From an uncultured Clostridia bacterium (GTDB lineage Bacteria > Bacillota > Clostridia > Christensenellales > Aristaeellaceae): DNA of 64,000 nt. The notes under the pieces were generated by a model. That model did no database searches and was not told where the DNA came from. It saw nothing but the letters and a program-made list of their open reading frames with translations. Below are positions 40,786 to 49,611 of the stretch, one piece after another. The stretch is from NCBI GenBank assembly GCA_934631985.1, contig CAKTYE010000006.1:4073-68072 (forward strand), read 5' to 3'. How positions within the stretch are numbered: position 1 is the stretch's first letter; each line of letters opens with the position of its first letter. The position numbers and the translations under genes are program-made.

Positions 40786-40915
40786 AGGGGGAGATGCTTA
40801 CAAATTACATCTCCCCCTGCATTGCATCGAGGCGCACCCTTGCCTTCTTCCGCAGAAGGAGGAGGACCGCCTGCCGCCAGGCAGTTGGTGGAAGATATAC
40901 GCTCCCGTTGGGGTA
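40786..40915 (-). repeat. Intergenic hairpin repeat, full copy (family B)
   Basis: Contains GCAGGGGGAGATG/CATCTCCCCCTGC, CCTTCTTCCGCAGAAGG and GCCTGCCGCCAGGC hairpins. It matches 56371-56495 in reverse orientation, including a shared ATGTAATTTGTAAGCAT-like stretch. It can be read as a short open frame, but differences between copies are not biased to silent positions. Confidence 0.8.
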
Positions 40916-41016
40916 TCGAACAGTTTCTAGAGTCGCAGCCAATTACATAGTCCCGGCGGCACAACCGCGCTAAAATGTGCTGCTAGAGAGGATTTCGTCC
41001 GTCTGCGGATGGATGA

Positions 41017-41220
41017 CCTACTTTGCACTCGGGCAAAGTAGGCAAATCCGCCCGGGGGGGTCAGCCAATTTTCCATGCAGCTAAGGCTGGCCCCCGGACC
41101 CCATGAACGCCTCCATCCATCGCCAGGATCGGCGCCTTCCCAGGGGGACACAACCCGAGCCGCCTTCGGTTCCGCTCCATGGCATTCCGGCGGCTAACCG
41201 TATACAGCCGCCGGAACGCC
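41017..41220. repeat. Cluster of three further hairpins in a gene-free region
   Basis: CCTACTTTGC/GCAAAGTAGG (41017-41042), GGGGGGTCAGCC/GGCTGGCCCCC (about 41054-41098) and GGCATTCCGGCGGCT/AGCCGCCGGAACGCC (41181-41220). Together with the flanking family A and B repeats they fill most of 40751-41429. No gene is supported there. Confidence 0.6.
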
Positions 41221-41291
41221 TTGTCGCTTAGCGCTAGCGTGTGCAACAAAAGTTATATGTACTGAAAGCCACATGCTTCCCCTGCACCAAA

Positions 41292-41340
41292 AGCCTCCCC
41301 TGAAAGGGGAGGTGCCCCGAAGGGGCGGAGAGGTTCCGTC
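41292..41340 (+). repeat. Intergenic double-hairpin repeat (family A)
   Basis: CCTCCCCTGAAAGGGGAGG, then TGCCCCGAAGGGGC, then GGAGAGGTTCCGTC. Nearly identical to the copies near 47.3 and 49.5 kb. Confidence 0.85.
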
Positions 41341-41429
41341 AAGTTTCCCTTCCACGCATCTCCCACGAAAAAAGCTCCCCCCTTCACGCAAGGAGAGCCT
41401 CCAAATCATCAAAAAGCGTCTTTTTCCCC

Positions 41430-41678
41430 TCACCACGGGTCCCGCCCAAAACCTTCATCTTCCTGTCCGTCTCCATCCTCATCCTCAAACGCACGGGCCA
41501 GGGCCTCGGGGGTAAAGCGGGGATCAAAGGCCAGACGGGCCAGATCCTCCTTCTGCACCACGGTATTCGTTCCCAGGCAGTCTGTGCAGCGGTAGCCGCA
41601 TTCTGGACAGACGCAGCCCAAATGCTCACTTTCTGCCTGCACCATATAGGTGGGGCATTTTTTACAACGGCAGCGCAT
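41430..41678 (-). CDS. Small zinc-ribbon protein, 82 residues
   Basis: Cysteine pairs CRCKKCPTYM, CVCPECGYRC and CTDCLG suggest one or two zinc knuckles in the N-terminal half. The C-terminal half is acidic (FEDEDGDGQEDEGFG). GGAGGAG lies 9 nt before the ATG. No family named. It lies 15 nt downstream of a MATE gene and may be expressed with it. Confidence 0.65.
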   Translation of the reverse strand: MRCRCKKCPTYMVQAESEHLGCVCPECGYRCTDCLGTNTVVQKEDLARLAFDPRFTPEALARAFEDEDGDGQEDEGFGRDPW

Positions 41679-41693
41679 ATGCTTACTCCTCCT

Positions 41694-43058
41694 TTACACT
41701 TTATCCGGCTTGGTTTTCAGGTTCCGCATGATGCCCGCGACAATGGCCCAGGCAAAGATCGCCGTGCAGCCGTCCGCAATGGGCTGAGCCATTTGCAGGC
41801 CCAGCAGTCCGAACACGCGCGGCAGCACCAGCAGCGCGGGAATCAGGAAAATGCCCTGCCGCGCAATGGAAATCAGCGTGGCCTTCATGCCCAGGCCCAT
41901 GGCCTGGGTACACATGTTGCTCAGGGTAATGAACGCCCACAGGGGCAGCGAGCAGAGCTGCAAACGCAGCGCTGTAGTGCCGATGCTGATGACCTCCAGG
42001 TCGTCCCGGCGGAACAGCGTCACAATAGGTTCGGCAAAAATGAAGGAGATTACGCCCAGCACCAGCAGCACCACCGTACCCACCTTGATGCAATAGTGAT
42101 ACGCATCGCGGACGCGGCTGTATTTTCCCGCGCCGTAGCAGAAGCCGCACACCGGCTGAAAGCCCTGCCCAAAGCCAATGATGGAGGAATTGATGAACAT
42201 CAGGTAGCGGCTGACAATGGACATGGCGGCAATGGCAGCGTCGCCCCAGGCCCCCGCCGTGGTGTTCAGCAGAATGGTGGACACACTGGCGATGCCCTGC
42301 CGTCCCAGCGAGGGGAAGCCGTTGCTGAGCATGCGCTTGTAGATGGCGCGCGTGGGCGTGAAGTTCTTCCACTGAATGGAGATGGCGCTGGCGCGGTGGT
42401 TGGTCATCAGCAGCAGAATGAAGAAGCTCACCACCTGCGAAATGGCTGTTGCAATGGCAGCGCCCGCCGTACCCAGATTCATGCCGAAGATCAGCAGCGG
42501 GTCCAGCACAATGTTCAGCAGGCCGCCGCTGGTGATGCCGATCATGCCGTAAGTCGCCAGCCCCTCAAAGCGAAGCAGGTTGTTCATGGCAAGGGAACAC
42601 ATCATAAAGGGTGCGCCGTAGAAAATATATGCCGCATAATCCCGGGCATAGGGGGCGATGGTGTCCGTCGCGCCCAAAAAGCGCACCAGCGGGTCGATGG
42701 TCAGGTTGCCCAGCACCGCAATGACGATGCCTGCGCCAAAGGCAGAGAAAAAGCCCGTCGCCACAAACTGGCTTGCCAGCTTTTCATTCTTGGCGCCCAG
42801 GGCCTGGCTGACGTTGGTGCCGCTGCCCATGCCGAACATAAAGGCAATGGCCTGAATAATGGACATGGCGGAGAAAATCACGCCCACCGCGCCCGAGGCC
42901 GACGTTCCCAGCTGACTGACGAAATAGGTGTCCGCCATATTATAAATCGAGCTGATGAGCATGGAAATGATCGTTGGCACCGCAAGACGGGGGATCACGC
43001 GGTTCAGCGGCTCCTCCAGCATGCGGCGGCTGCGCTGCGCTGCTGCATCATTGGTCAA
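41694..43058 (-). CDS. MATE family exporter (second copy)
   Basis: A 454-residue protein with twelve predicted helices. IISMLISSIYNMADTYFVSQLG and FGMGSGTNVSQALGA are the N-terminal MATE signatures, and GFGQGFQPVCGFCYGAGKYSRV the matching second-half motif. It is distinct in sequence from the MATE gene at 20 kb. A TTG start is preferred because GAAGGAAGG lies 8 nt before it, while the upstream ATG has no ribosome site. Substrate unknown. The zinc-ribbon gene follows in the same direction. Confidence 0.88.
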   Translation of the reverse strand: MTNDAAAQRSRRMLEEPLNRVIPRLAVPTIISMLISSIYNMADTYFVSQLGTSASGAVGVIFSAMSIIQAIAFMFGMGSGTNVSQALGAKNEKLASQFVATGFFSAFGAGIVIAVLGNLTIDPLVRFLGATDTIAPYARDYAAYIFYGAPFMMCSLAMNNLLRFEGLATYGMIGITSGGLLNIVLDPLLIFGMNLGTAGAAIATAISQVVSFFILLLMTNHRASAISIQWKNFTPTRAIYKRMLSNGFPSLGRQGIASVSTILLNTTAGAWGDAAIAAMSIVSRYLMFINSSIIGFGQGFQPVCGFCYGAGKYSRVRDAYHYCIKVGTVVLLVLGVISFIFAEPIVTLFRRDDLEVISIGTTALRLQLCSLPLWAFITLSNMCTQAMGLGMKATLISIARQGIFLIPALLVLPRVFGLLGLQMAQPIADGCTAIFAWAIVAGIMRNLKTKPDKV

Positions 43059-43093
43059 AAAATACGCCTTCCTTCTATGAAACATACAGACGC

Positions 43094-43123
43094 ATCATAG
43101 CACAGAAGACGTAAAAAATGCAA
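43094..43123 (-). promoter_or_regulatory. Promoter of the second MATE gene
   Basis: TTGCAT, 18-nt spacer, TATGAT with TGC before the -10, on the minus strand. Confidence 0.65.
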
Positions 43124-43169
43124 GGGCCGCAGCAAACGGTACATGGAAAATACAACCGTTCGACTGGGC

Positions 43170-44354
43170 TTACGCATGGTTCTTTTTCGCGATGTACAGC
43201 AGCTTATCCGCCTGGGCGATGAAATCCGGGATCAGCGTGATACCCTTGTGATAGGGGGCGCACCCGGCGCTGAGGTGCAGATTGTACGGGCGCTTTCCAA
43301 CGCTGCGGCGGTTCTCCTCCTCCACCATCTGATACAGCGCCTTGCACAGCTCATAGCCATCCATGTCCCGCCCCTCGTACACCAGGGCAAACTCGTCCCC
43401 GCCGTAGCGGGCGCAGAAGCAGTTGTGTTTGGCGCTGAATTGCTTCAGGATGTGCGCGATCTCCATCAGCGCATAGTCCCCCTCCACATGCCCAAACTGG
43501 TCGTTGATGCGCTTGAAGTCATCCACGTCGATCATGGCAAGGTACAGCGGCAGCTGGGGATTTTTCATCTTCCGCGCCAGATATTGCAGCAGGCAGCTTC
43601 GGTTGTTCAGCCCTGTCAGCGGGTCGATGGACACCTGAAGCTCCACCGCATTGATGTAGGCCATGACCACCGTGAGCGTCGCACCCAGGCAGAAAATGGG
43701 AACCTCCGTCACATACATTTGCAGCACACCCGCAAGCAGCATCGGCAGGGTGAAGGAGGCCGCCCGCAGATACCGGGATCGGTCTGCGTAACGCTCCTTG
43801 CGCGTCGCCATCCAAATGCCCTTCACGGCAGAGAAAATGACGTAACTGGACGCAATCCCGATGCAGAAAAGGTAGACCCGCGCCTGATGCCGGTCGCTGC
43901 CCGTTTTGCACAGCAGCACCAGCGGACTGCCCGTTGCCATCGGCCCGTCCGACAGGCGGAAGCCTGTGCAAAGTATGACCGTCAGCAGCACCGTCATCAG
44001 CGCCAGCGGGAGCAGTGCGCACGCCCTGCGCCGTTTGCTGCTGCGCAGGGGCGTGCCGTAAATGCTTTCCGTATAGGCCAGCCAGCAGTAGCCCGCGCCG
44101 CCCAGCCCCAGCAGATAGCCTGCATCCAGCAGCGGGGCCGCGCTTTCCAGCAGCTGCCAGTGACCGATATACGCCATGGTACCGGCCCAGGCCAGCGCCA
44201 GCTCGACCCACAGGCAGGCAATCATGCCCTGAAAATAGCGCAGCTCCAGCCGCTGATCCTGCTTGCTCAGGGAGCGTATCAGCAGAATGCCCAGCAGCAG
44301 CAGACTGAAAACGTGCGGCTCGGTGTAAAGGATAATGAGCATACGTTGGCTCAT
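43170..44354 (-). CDS. Membrane-bound diguanylate cyclase with seven-helix sensor
   Basis: A 394-residue protein. The first ~220 residues form about seven hydrophobic helices, as in the N-terminal 7TM region of some histidine kinases; a GGDEF domain follows (VSIDPLTGLNNRSCLLQYL, then ARYGGDEFALVYEG near residue 315). The active site is intact. The RxxD inhibitory position holds KHNC, so product inhibition by that route is not expected, in contrast to the cyclase at 11.4 kb. The ATG is chosen because GGAG lies 6-7 nt upstream; an earlier TTG would overlap that site. Confidence 0.88.
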   Translation of the reverse strand: MSQRMLIILYTEPHVFSLLLLGILLIRSLSKQDQRLELRYFQGMIACLWVELALAWAGTMAYIGHWQLLESAAPLLDAGYLLGLGGAGYCWLAYTESIYGTPLRSSKRRRACALLPLALMTVLLTVILCTGFRLSDGPMATGSPLVLLCKTGSDRHQARVYLFCIGIASSYVIFSAVKGIWMATRKERYADRSRYLRAASFTLPMLLAGVLQMYVTEVPIFCLGATLTVVMAYINAVELQVSIDPLTGLNNRSCLLQYLARKMKNPQLPLYLAMIDVDDFKRINDQFGHVEGDYALMEIAHILKQFSAKHNCFCARYGGDEFALVYEGRDMDGYELCKALYQMVEEENRRSVGKRPYNLHLSAGCAPYHKGITLIPDFIAQADKLLYIAKKNHA

Positions 44355-44457
44355 GGTCTTCTCCAATCATCTTATAAATGCGTATCAGTCTAGCACGCTT
44401 TTCCGGGACTGTCAAACAAAATACGACAGGATATGCCAAAAAAATCAAGAGAACACA

Positions 44458-44871
44458 TCAGCGCTCCGTCAGCTTTTTGCCCATTTCCAGGCGCACCTCA
44501 TGCCGCGCAGGATCGGCGTTGGAATAGGCATACAGGTCAAAGCCGATGACCTCAAAGCCCTGAGCGCGGTAAAACGCAATGGCGTTTTCATTGCAGGTCT
44601 GCGTTTCCAGCACCACCATCCGCGCGCCCCTGTCCTGCGCCTCCCGCAGCATGCAGGCCATCAGCCGCGCACCCAGGCCCTGACGGCGGGCCTCCTCTGC
44701 GACAATGCAGATGTTGCTGATGCGGAAGCGGTTGTTCCAGGCATCCATGGAGCCTTCGGCAAAGCCGCACAGCCGCGCACCGTCAAACGCGCCGTAGACC
44801 ACGGGGGCTTCCAGCCACGCGCCGAAAAGCATGTCCTCAAAGGACTTCTCTACAGGCGCGTCCAGCGGCAC
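44458..44871 (-). CDS. GNAT family N-acetyltransferase (start uncertain)
   Basis: About 137 residues with RISNICIVAEEARRQGLGARLM (acetyl-CoA loop, QGLGA) and NENAIAFYRAQGFEVIGFD, the core of a GNAT enzyme. The GTG start used here has no Shine-Dalgarno site, and the frame continues upstream with plausible protein (LRAVPSGFELTYV). An ATG at 44912 with AAGGA before it is one base out of frame. A one-base frameshift near the N-terminus is therefore possible. Substrate unknown. Confidence 0.72.
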   Translation of the reverse strand: MPLDAPVEKSFEDMLFGAWLEAPVVYGAFDGARLCGFAEGSMDAWNNRFRISNICIVAEEARRQGLGARLMACMLREAQDRGARMVVLETQTCNENAIAFYRAQGFEVIGFDLYAYSNADPARHEVRLEMGKKLTER

Positions 44872-45026
44872 ATAAGTCAGTTCAAAGCCGGAGGGAACCG
44901 CCCGCAGGTCATTTTTCCTTGCGCTCCAAAGTGTTTTTTCAGCTTTATTATACCCGCAGCGACCTGCGGAAGCAATGCGCTTCTTTTGTTCCGCGCTGTT
45001 TCGCTGTGGCGCTTCCCCTGTTCCTG

Positions 45027-45035
45027 TGCTATAAT
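45027..45035 (+). promoter_or_regulatory. Extended -10 promoter of recD2
   Basis: TGC-TATAAT without a convincing -35, about 37 nt before the start codon. Confidence 0.55.
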
Positions 45036-45071
45036 AAACTGCGATTTTGTTTGCAGAGGGGGGGACGCGCC

Positions 45072-47306
45072 ATGGAGCAGGTGGAAGCCACCGTCCAGGA
45101 AACCATCTATCGGAACGAGGACAACGGCTACTCCGTGGTGCAGGTCACCATCGGCAAAAAGCAGACCACCGTGGTGGGCGTGCTGCCGCGCATGAGCAGC
45201 GGCGAGCAGGTGGTGTTTTCCGGCGAATGGACGGAGCATCCCCAATACGGACGGCAGCTGAAGTGCGTCTCCTGCCAGATCCAGAAGCCCACCAGCCTGC
45301 TGGGCATCGAACGGTATCTGGGCAGCGGACTGATCCACGGCGTTGGCCCCTCCACCGCCAGGCAAATTGTCAACCACTTCGGCATGGAAACGCTGGAGGT
45401 GCTGACCGAGCATCCCGAGCGCTTGCAGGAGGTTCCCGGCATGGGCCGCAAGCGCTGGCGGCAGATCGCCGAGAATTTTCAGGAGCAGCAGGCCAGCCGT
45501 GAAGCCATGATCTTTCTGCAAAGCTACGGCATTCCTGCCAAGCTGTCCACGAAAATCAGCAAGCTGTACGGCGAGCGCACGGCGGACGTGATTCGCGCCA
45601 ACCCTTATCGGCTGGTGGAGGATCTGGACGGCGTGGGCTTTCTCACTGCCGACCGTATTGCCGCCGCGCTGGGCATCGCCCCGGACAGCGAGTTTCGTTT
45701 GCAGGCCGCGCTGAAATATCTGCTGAAAGATGCGGCTGCGGCGGCAGGCCACGTCTTTCTGCCCCAGGGCTATCTGGTGGAGCGCTGCGCCCAGCTGCTG
45801 CGCGTGGAGGCCCCGCTGGTGCAGCGGCAATTGCAGACGCTGCTGCTGCGCCGCATGCTGATCGCGGGCGGCACGGCAGAGGAACCCACCGTCTATCTGC
45901 CCGTCTACGACGCGGCGGAGCGAGAGGTGGCTCAGCGGCTCATGGAGCTTGTCGCCGCGCTGGCCCCCATGAAAAGCGTTGGCGCGGAATGGGACATCGA
46001 CCGCTTTGAGAAAAGCCGTCACATGCACTTCAGCCCCAAGCAGCGGCAGGCCATCATCGCCGCGCTGGAGCAGGGAGTGCTGGTCATTACGGGCGGCCCC
46101 GGCACGGGCAAGACCACCATCATCAACTGCATCATCAGCCTGCTGGCAAAGGATGGGGAGGTAGCGCTGTGCGCCCCCACGGGCCGCGCCGCCAAGCGCA
46201 TGACCGAGGCCACGGGCTGCGAGGCCCAGACCATTCATCGCCTGCTGGGCTACGGCGGCGAGGGTGAGAGCTTCAGCCGGGATCAGGAGGACCCCATCGA
46301 GGCGGACTGTCTCATTGTGGACGAATGCTCCATGGTGGACCTGATGCTGATGCGGGGCTTGCTGCGGGCGCTGGAGCCGGGAACGCGGCTCATTCTGGTG
46401 GGCGATGCGGATCAGCTTCCCTCCGTTGGTGCGGGCAATGTGCTGGGGGACATTCTGCAAAGCGGCGTGATCCCCTCTGTACGCCTGACGGACATTTTCC
46501 GTCAGGAGGAGCAGAGCCGCATTGTGGTCAACGCGCACCGGGTGAATCAGGGCGAAATGCCCCTGCTGAACGAGAAGAACACGGACTTCTTCTTTGAGCG
46601 CCGGGAGCAGTTCGCTCTTGCCGCCCAGAGCATCACCCAGCTGGTGACCCAGCGGCTGCCGAATTTTTTGCACTATCCCCCGGAGCAGCGCGTTCGTCTC
46701 GCCATGCAGAACATTCAGGTGCTTGCCCCCGCCAAGAAGGGGGAATGCGGCGTCATCGCCCTGAATAGGCTGCTGCAAGCCGCGCTGAATCCCCCCGCCG
46801 CAAGCAAGCCCTCCCTGGCCTATGGTGAGAACATTTTCCGTCTGGGGGACAAGGTGATCCAGATGAAGAACGACTATCACTTGCCCTGGCAGCGGGAGAC
46901 TGCCGCCGGGTGGGAGGATGGCGAGGGCGTATTCAACGGCGACGTGGGCTTCATCACCGAGGTAGATGTGGAGGAACACAGCCTGACCGTGCGCTTTGAC
47001 GAGGACAAGGACGCGGTGTACGCTTCCGCGCAATTGGAGAATTTGGAGCTGGCGTATTGCCTGTCGGTACACAAGAGTCAGGGCAGCGAGTTTCCTGTGG
47101 TAGTGATGCCGGTGATCGGCGGCCCGCCCATGCTGCTGACGCGGAACTTATTTTACACAGCGCTGACCCGCGCCCGGCAGTTGGTGGTGCTGGTAGGCCG
47201 GGAGGAGGTCATTCATGCCATGGTACAGAATGACCACATTCTGCGGCGGTATACGACGCTGAGCCAGCGCCTACAGGCGCTGGCGCCGCTGCTGCCGAAA
47301 AGGTAA
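45072..47306 (+). CDS. recD2: ATP-dependent 5'-3' DNA helicase RecD2
   Basis: A 744-residue superfamily 1B helicase of the RecBC-independent RecD2 type. The N-terminal extension has an OB-like region and tandem helix-hairpin-helix motifs (LGSGLIHGVGPSTARQIV, EVPGMGRKRWRQIA, LDGVGFLTADRIA). The helicase core has Walker A GGPGTGKTT (near residue 340), Walker B VDECSMVD, GDADQLPSVGAG, and the C-terminal LSVHKSQGSEFPVVV and FYTALTRAR motifs. AGGGGGGG precedes the ATG. Frame upstream of the promoter is not used. Likely in recombination repair and mismatch handling; no recB/recC neighbours. Confidence 0.95.
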   Translation: MEQVEATVQETIYRNEDNGYSVVQVTIGKKQTTVVGVLPRMSSGEQVVFSGEWTEHPQYGRQLKCVSCQIQKPTSLLGIERYLGSGLIHGVGPSTARQIVNHFGMETLEVLTEHPERLQEVPGMGRKRWRQIAENFQEQQASREAMIFLQSYGIPAKLSTKISKLYGERTADVIRANPYRLVEDLDGVGFLTADRIAAALGIAPDSEFRLQAALKYLLKDAAAAAGHVFLPQGYLVERCAQLLRVEAPLVQRQLQTLLLRRMLIAGGTAEEPTVYLPVYDAAEREVAQRLMELVAALAPMKSVGAEWDIDRFEKSRHMHFSPKQRQAIIAALEQGVLVITGGPGTGKTTIINCIISLLAKDGEVALCAPTGRAAKRMTEATGCEAQTIHRLLGYGGEGESFSRDQEDPIEADCLIVDECSMVDLMLMRGLLRALEPGTRLILVGDADQLPSVGAGNVLGDILQSGVIPSVRLTDIFRQEEQSRIVVNAHRVNQGEMPLLNEKNTDFFFERREQFALAAQSITQLVTQRLPNFLHYPPEQRVRLAMQNIQVLAPAKKGECGVIALNRLLQAALNPPAASKPSLAYGENIFRLGDKVIQMKNDYHLPWQRETAAGWEDGEGVFNGDVGFITEVDVEEHSLTVRFDEDKDAVYASAQLENLELAYCLSVHKSQGSEFPVVVMPVIGGPPMLLTRNLFYTALTRARQLVVLVGREEVIHAMVQNDHILRRYTTLSQRLQALAPLLPKR

Positions 47307-47336
47307 AGGGGACATAGCAACCAGCCCTCGCCCCAA

Positions 47337-47385
47337 AGCCTCCCCTGAAAGGGGAGGTGCCCCGAAGGGGCGGAGAGGTTCCGTC
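47337..47385 (+). repeat. Intergenic double-hairpin repeat (family A)
   Basis: Same double stem as at 41.3 and 49.5 kb, directly after the recD2 stop. Confidence 0.85.
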
Positions 47386-47464
47386 CCCCCTCATGCTTTC
47401 TCTGTTTTTCAGCCATACTACCCAGCGACCGCGCACACCGCGGCGCAGAAAAGGAGGCTCGTCC

Positions 47465-47983
47465 ATGCTTGAAGGACGGCTTGTGCGCCTGCGGGCGTTC
47501 GAACAAAGTGACCTGGACGCAAACCACGCCTTTGTCAATGATTTTGAGACCCTGAAGGGCATGCTGTCCGGTCTGCCCCTGCCTGCCTCCTATGCGGATG
47601 AACGCCGCTGGCTGGATCAGCAGACCAGCTACACCCGGGGCGAGTACCAATTTGCGGTGGAGGACGGCGGCGGCGATCTAGTGGGCCGCTGCGGGCTGAT
47701 CCGCGTGGACTGGAAAAACCGTCTGGGCGAGATCGGCATCATGATCGGCACGCCCTATCGCGGGCGGGGCTACGGCACAGAGGCCATGGAGCTTTTATGC
47801 CGCTTCGCCTTTCGGGAAATGAACCTGCACAAGCTGAAGGTGAGCGTTTTCGCCTTCAACAAGGCCGCCATCCGCTGCTATGAGAAGAACGGCTTTGTGC
47901 AGGAGGGCCTGCTGAAGGCGGAGATCTTCCGGGACGGGGCGTATCAAGACGTGGTGGAGCTGGCAAGGTTCACGGACGTGTGA
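47465..47983 (+). CDS. RimJ/RimL-type GNAT acetyltransferase
   Basis: A 172-residue enzyme with the RimJ/RimL pattern: MLEGRLVRLRAFEQSDLD at the start, LGEIGIMIGTPYRGRGYGTEAM (acetyl-CoA loop RGRGYG) and AIRCYEKNGFVQEGLLKAE. These enzymes acetylate protein N-termini or small molecules. AAAAGGAGG lies before the ATG. No promoter was recognised; the family A repeat lies just upstream. Confidence 0.88.
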   Translation: MLEGRLVRLRAFEQSDLDANHAFVNDFETLKGMLSGLPLPASYADERRWLDQQTSYTRGEYQFAVEDGGGDLVGRCGLIRVDWKNRLGEIGIMIGTPYRGRGYGTEAMELLCRFAFREMNLHKLKVSVFAFNKAAIRCYEKNGFVQEGLLKAEIFRDGAYQDVVELARFTDV

Positions 47984-48006
47984 CGCGAGAACGCTTCCGG
48001 GAGGAA

Positions 48007-48035
48007 TTGACTTTTGCAGGTTCTCCTTGTATCAT
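48007..48035 (+). promoter_or_regulatory. Promoter of the aspartokinase gene
   Basis: TTGACT, 17-nt spacer, TATCAT. It excludes the earlier in-frame start of the following gene. Confidence 0.8.
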
Positions 48036-48079
48036 GGACTTCGCTGCACTATCTTGATGAAACGTGGGAGGTGCTTCCC

Positions 48080-49396
48080 GTGAAAAAGATCGTAACCAAG
48101 TTTGGCGGAAGCTCGCTGGCAGACGCGGGGCAGTTCGCCAAGGTCAAGCAGATCCTCAGCATGGATCCCGCCCGGCGCTATGTGGTTCCCTCCGCGCCCG
48201 GAAGGCGCTTCAAGGAGGATGAGAAGGTCACCGACCTGCTCTACCGCTGTCAGGAGGAGGCTGCCCGGGGCGAGGATTATCAGGACACCTTTGACCGCAT
48301 TGCCGCCCGGTACATGGACATTGCCGAGGAGCTGGAGCTGTCCCTCAACCTGGGCGCGGTGCTGGACGATGTCAACGAGCGCATCGGCGCAGGCGCGACG
48401 CCGGACTGGTGCGCCAGCCGCGGCGAATATCTGGGCGGCTTACTGCTGGCGAATTATCTGGGCTGGCGGTTTTTTGACCCGGCGCTGGGCATTTTCTTTG
48501 ACATGCGGGGGCACTTCGACGCAGAGCGCACCCAGGCGGCGCTTTCCGAGGCGCTGGCGGACGGCGAGCCGACGGTCGTTCCCGGCTTTTTCGGCAGCCT
48601 GCCCAATGGCGCTGTTCACACCTTCAGCCGGGGCGGCAGCGACATTACCGGGGCCATTGTGGCCCGGGCCGTGGGTGCGGACATGTATGAAAACTGGACG
48701 GATGTTTCCGGCTTTCTGACTGCCGACCCCCGCATTGTGGACAACCCCACAGAGATTCGCTCCATCACCTACAAGGAACTGCGGGAGCTTAGCTACATGG
48801 GTGCGTCCGTGCTGCACGAGGATGCGATGTTCCCCGTACACAAGGCGGGCATTCCCACCAACATCCGCAACACGAACATGCCGGAGCATCCCGGCACGCT
48901 CATCAGTCTGGACATGCCCGAGGAGACGGATACGCCCACCATTACGGGCATTGCGGGTCACAAGGGCTTCAGCGTCATTTTTGTGGAAAAGGCCATGATG
49001 AACAGCGAGGTAGGCTTTGTCCGCAAGGTGCTGTCCGTGCTGGAGGACGAGGGCATTTCCTTTGAGCATTTGCCCACAGGCATTGACACCATGAGCATTG
49101 TGGTGGCGGAAGGTGCGCTGGCGCCCCATCGGGAGCGGGTCGTGCGCCGCATTATGGAAGCGGTGGAGCCGGATGTGCTGACCATTCACGACCACATGTC
49201 GCTGATCGCCACGGTTGGTCGAGGCATGGTACACAACTGCGGTACCGCCGCGCGGCTGTTTGCATCCATGTCCCGGGCAGGCATCAACGTGCGCATGATC
49301 GACCAGGGCTCCAGCGAGCTTTCGATCATTGTAGGTGTGGACGACAAGGATTTTGAAAGCACGATCCGTGCTATTTATCACGAGTTTATTCAATAA
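48080..49396 (+). CDS. Aspartate kinase
   Basis: A 438-residue enzyme phosphorylating aspartate for lysine, threonine and methionine synthesis. The N-terminal kinase domain has MKKIVTKFGGSSLADAGQF (KFGGSS motif), FSRGGSDITGAIVARAVGA and TADPRIV. Two C-terminal ACT regulatory domains begin near residue 300 (ITGIAGHKGFSVIFVEK; MSLIATVGRGMVHNCGTAARLF), so allosteric amino-acid control is expected. The start is GTG, 8 nt after GGAGG. No other pathway genes are adjacent. Confidence 0.94.
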   Translation: MKKIVTKFGGSSLADAGQFAKVKQILSMDPARRYVVPSAPGRRFKEDEKVTDLLYRCQEEAARGEDYQDTFDRIAARYMDIAEELELSLNLGAVLDDVNERIGAGATPDWCASRGEYLGGLLLANYLGWRFFDPALGIFFDMRGHFDAERTQAALSEALADGEPTVVPGFFGSLPNGAVHTFSRGGSDITGAIVARAVGADMYENWTDVSGFLTADPRIVDNPTEIRSITYKELRELSYMGASVLHEDAMFPVHKAGIPTNIRNTNMPEHPGTLISLDMPEETDTPTITGIAGHKGFSVIFVEKAMMNSEVGFVRKVLSVLEDEGISFEHLPTGIDTMSIVVAEGALAPHRERVVRRIMEAVEPDVLTIHDHMSLIATVGRGMVHNCGTAARLFASMSRAGINVRMIDQGSSELSIIVGVDDKDFESTIRAIYHEFIQ

Positions 49397-49524
49397 AAAA
49401 GGGGATTGTGGGGGAGAGGGCTGGGAAGATGGGCCGCTCCCCCGCAGTTAGTTTAAGGGAAACGCAATGGCTTTATCATACAGCAAAGGCGAAGCCAAGC
49501 TGTTCCGTACATTATTACCACAAT

Positions 49525-49571
49525 CCTCCCCTGCAAGGGGAGGTGCCCCGAAGGGGCGGAGAGGTTCCGTC
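49525..49571 (+). repeat. Intergenic double-hairpin repeat (family A)
   Basis: CCTCCCCTGCAAGGGGAGG followed by the same second stem and GGAGAGGTTCCGTC tail. Confidence 0.85.
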
Positions 49572-49611
49572 TCCGCATCCCTTTACTCCCCCCACGAAAG
49601 AAGGTCACACC

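Noticed and set aside
40786..40973. Short frames inside family B repeats (CIASRRTLAFFRRRR-like peptides), also at 56.4 kb
   Set aside because: Differences between the two copies are spread over all codon positions and change residues freely, while hairpin stems are kept, so the element is structural, not coding.
44877..47072. Long minus-strand open frame opposite recD2
   Set aside because: Antisense shadow of a gene with complete helicase motifs; no family motifs and no promoter.
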